Of a stretch of 6,182 bases of DNA, positions 4,843-6,182 are shown piece after piece (within the stretch, counting starts at the first letter, position 1; each line of letters begins with the position of its first letter). The position numbers and the translations under genes were made by a program. The notes below the pieces were generated by a model, which saw nothing but the letters and a program-made list of their open reading frames with translations, was not told the origin of the DNA and did not search any database. The DNA is taken from the NCBI GenBank assembly GCA_016200125.1, contig JACQFK010000220.1, positions 1-6,182 on the forward strand. The letters run 5' to 3'. The stretch comes from Planctomycetota bacterium (GTDB lineage: Bacteria > Planctomycetota > MHYJ01 > JACPRB01).

Positions 4843-5856
4843 CTACTTCTTGATGATGACTTCCGCGATCTGCACCGCGTTGAGCGCCGCGCCCTTGAGG
4901 ATGTTGTCCGCGACGACCCAGAGGTGCAGGCCGTTCGGCACCGTCCAGTCCTCCCGGATGCGGCCGACGAAGGTCTCGCCCTTCCCGCTCACCTCGGCGG
5001 GGGTCGGGAAGTCCTCCTGCTTCTCGCAGACGACGACGCCCGGCGCCTTCTTGAGCAGCGCGACGGCCTCGGCGGCCGTGAGCTTCTTCTCCGTCTCGAT
5101 GTTGACGCTCTCGCTGTGGGAGTTCTTGACCGGGATGCGGACGCAGGTCGGGGAGACCTTGATCGTGGCGTCGCCCATGATCTTCTTGGTCTCCTCGATC
5201 ATCTTCGTCTCTTCGGTCGTGTAGCCGTTCGCCAGGAACGCGTCCTTCTGGGGGATCTGCGCGAGGGCGTTGAAGGCGATCTGGCGCGGGAAGATGGACC
5301 GCTTGGGGGCGGTCGTCTTCATCTCCATCGCGTGGACCTCGTTCTCGAACTCCTCGAGCGCGCGGCCGCCGGCGCCGCTGATGGCCTGGTAGGTCGAGAC
5401 GACGACGCGCTTGATCTTCGCGGCGTCATGGATCGGCTTGAGCGCCACGACCATCTGGATCGTGGAGCAGTTGGGGTTGGCGATGATGCCCTTGTGTTTC
5501 CAGATGTCGCCCGGGTTGACCTCGGGGACCACGAGCGGCGTGCCCGGGTCCATGCGCCAGGCGCTGGAGTTGTCGACGACCACGGCGCCCTTCTTCGCGA
5601 AGAGCGGTGCGTACTCCTTGGAGATCGAGGATCCGGCGCTGAAGAAGGCGAAGTCGAACTTCTCGACCTTCTCGGGGGTGAGCCCCACGATGCGGCAGGG
5701 CTTGCCGTTCACGTGAAGCACCTTGCCCTCGGACTTCGGGGAGGCGTAGAGGACGACTTCGGAACAGGGGAACTTCCGCTGCTCGATGCACTCGATGAAC
5801 TTGAGGCCGACCGCGCCGGTGGCTCCGACGATGGCAACGCGATAGGTTTTGCTCAT
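4843..5856 (-). CDS. asd: Aspartate-semialdehyde dehydrogenase
   Basis: This 337-residue protein reduces L-4-aspartyl phosphate to L-aspartate 4-semialdehyde with NADPH, the branch-point step to lysine/diaminopimelate, threonine and methionine. The Rossmann motif GATGAVG is at 11-17. The nucleophile is Cys130 in ANPNCSTIQMV, with Q157 in STYQAISGAGG, R240 in RIPV and His247 in VKNSHSES completing the catalytic and substrate set. The NPNCSTIQ context and length match the shorter Gram-positive-type ASADH rather than the roughly 367-residue enterobacterial form. The ATG has a fair ribosome site, GAAGGA at 5865-5870, 8 nt upstream. It follows moaC after a 51-bp gap but has its own promoter within the moaC end. 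Its stop abuts truA. Confidence 0.97.
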   Translation of the reverse strand: MSKTYRVAIVGATGAVGLKFIECIEQRKFPCSEVVLYASPKSEGKVLHVNGKPCRIVGLTPEKVEKFDFAFFSAGSSISKEYAPLFAKKGAVVVDNSSAWRMDPGTPLVVPEVNPGDIWKHKGIIANPNCSTIQMVVALKPIHDAAKIKRVVVSTYQAISGAGGRALEEFENEVHAMEMKTTAPKRSIFPRQIAFNALAQIPQKDAFLANGYTTEETKMIEETKKIMGDATIKVSPTCVRIPVKNSHSESVNIETEKKLTAAEAVALLKKAPGVVVCEKQEDFPTPAEVSGKGETFVGRIREDWTVPNGLHLWVVADNILKGAALNAVQIAEVIIKK

Positions 5857-5881
5857 GAGGCACGTCCTTCAGGTTAGAGAG

Positions 5882-5921
5882 AAAAAGAGGGAAAGCGGGG
5901 GCGTGAACTACTTTCGCTTTC
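5882..5921 (-). promoter_or_regulatory. Attenuator-like hairpin with T-run in the asd leader
   Basis: On the minus strand GAAAGCG (5915-5921) can pair with CGCTTTC (5891-5897) across a 17-nt loop that contains the moaC stop. Four nt later comes TTTTT (5886-5882), within a 20-nt pyrimidine run (5876-5895). The 7-bp stem and long loop make a weak intrinsic terminator at best. The 3' arm can alternatively pair with an upstream stretch (5945-5955), which suggests competing folds. It lies downstream of the putative asd promoter and upstream of the asd ribosome site. Confidence 0.35.
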
Positions 5922-6182
5922 GTCTCTCAGTTCTCATGTAAGGTCCGCTCTTTCCGCCTGACTTTTCGAGAAGGCGGATTTTACAGATTTCCATCCCCCT
6001 GTCAATAGCCTTGCACATGTCGTAGACCGTCAGGGCGCAGACGGCGGCGGAGGTCAGCGCCTCCATCTCCACCCCCGTGCGGTCGAAGGCTTCAACGCGG
6101 GAGCTGATGCGCAGCCGGCTCTTCGAGGCGACGGCGAACTCGATGCCGACCTGGGTCAGCGCCAGCGGATGGCAGAGCGGGA
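5908..6182 (-). CDS. moaC: Cyclic pyranopterin monophosphate synthase MoaC, 3' part
   Basis: The gene is cut by the right window edge; the last 90 codons plus a partial one are present, so the N-terminal part and start are missing. MoaC converts the GTP-derived 3',8-cyclo intermediate made by MoaA into cyclic pyranopterin monophosphate, early in molybdenum cofactor synthesis. The visible part begins at the conserved [11 protein letters not shown] block, continues with [18 protein letters not shown], the signature [12 protein letters not shown] carrying the active-site Asp and Lys, and [11 protein letters not shown] near the end. A basic tail, RTERRKRK, ends at TAG (5908-5910). The last 35 or so codons are much less GC-rich than the rest (AGA, AGG, CGA, AAA, ATT, TGT used), apparently because a promoter is embedded there. 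No other molybdopterin gene is in view. Confidence 0.95.
   Translation of the reverse strand, partial: PLCHPLALTQVGIEFAVASKSRLRISSRVEAFDRTGVEMEALTSAAVCALTVYDMCKAIDRGMEICKIRLLEKSGGKSGPYMRTERRKRK
5978..6005 (-). promoter_or_regulatory. Near-consensus promoter for asd inside moaC
   Basis: On the minus strand TTGACA (6000-6005, 6 of 6) is followed by a 16-bp spacer and TAAAAT (5978-5983, 5 of 6). Predicted initiation near 5971 gives an asd leader of about 115 nt that overlaps the moaC 3' end and includes the attenuator-like hairpin. The same TAAAAT -10 variant occurs in the ptsN promoter. Although it lies in coding sequence, the local drop in GC and shift in codon choice support selection for this signal. 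Confidence 0.65.

Noticed and set aside
2921..5877. Two very long plus-strand open frames (2921-4252 and 4273-5877)
   Set aside because: They mirror the glycosyltransferase, truA and asd on the other strand. Their translations are low-complexity Arg/Asp/Leu/His-rich with no recognisable domain, and stop codons are simply rare in GC-rich antisense frames.
5953..5982. Plus-strand hairpin (tccgcct / aggcgga, 12-nt loop) followed by TTTT, resembling an intrinsic terminator
   Set aside because: No plus-strand gene lies upstream for it to terminate. It is inside moaC coding sequence at the conserved SGGKSG codons, and its T-run is the complement of the asd -10 box. It might stop antisense transcripts, but I cannot support that.

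Overview
This 6.2 kb window is GC-rich bacterial chromosome, packed with housekeeping genes. Eight genes are complete and one is cut by the right edge. Nothing in it looks like phage, plasmid, transposon, CRISPR or RNA gene. Several traits suggest an uncultured environmental bacterium: strong GC bias at third codon positions, long spurious open frames antisense to real genes, an hpf-ptsN-ptsH cluster, and heptad-phased intergenic repeats. A planctomycete or a neighbouring high-GC phylum is possible, but I hold the assignment at low confidence because no rRNA or other phylogenetic marker is present.

Layout, left to right. Positions 74-2192 are a minus-strand block transcribed right to left: a calcineurin-type metallophosphoesterase, the ribosome hibernation factor hpf, the PTS EIIA-like regulator ptsN, and the phosphocarrier ptsH. 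ptsN-ptsH also has its own well-formed sigma-70 promoter in the hpf-ptsN gap. Positions 2295-2855 are inorganic pyrophosphatase (ppa) on the plus strand, divergent from the phosphoesterase. Positions 2912-6182 are a second minus-strand block: moaC (3' part only), asd, truA and a GT4-type glycosyltransferase. The last three are joined by abutting or overlapping stop and start codons. A near-consensus promoter (TTGACA-16-TAAAAT) lies inside the 3' end of moaC, so asd-truA-glycosyltransferase can be transcribed separately.

The left block looks regulatory: ribosome hibernation plus a PTS phosphorelay with no sugar permease in view. The right block mixes lysine/threonine/methionine biosynthesis (asd), tRNA modification (truA), molybdenum cofactor synthesis (moaC) and surface-glycan chemistry. 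It is probably a co-transcribed growth-gene string rather than a single pathway.

The most unusual content is non-coding. Three intergenic elements (1-69, 899-1003, 2868-2927) are inverted repeats placed within about a dozen bases of stop codons. In two of them the arms are clear 7-nt tandem units. The third is a perfect 27-bp stem that supplies the last five codons and the stop of the glycosyltransferase. In addition, both genes at the divergent junction have a -10 box 8-9 nt before the ATG and no Shine-Dalgarno sequence, which suggests leaderless transcripts. The asd leader holds a hairpin plus T-run with a competing upstream pairing, which resembles an attenuator. I saw no convincing new multi-gene system.
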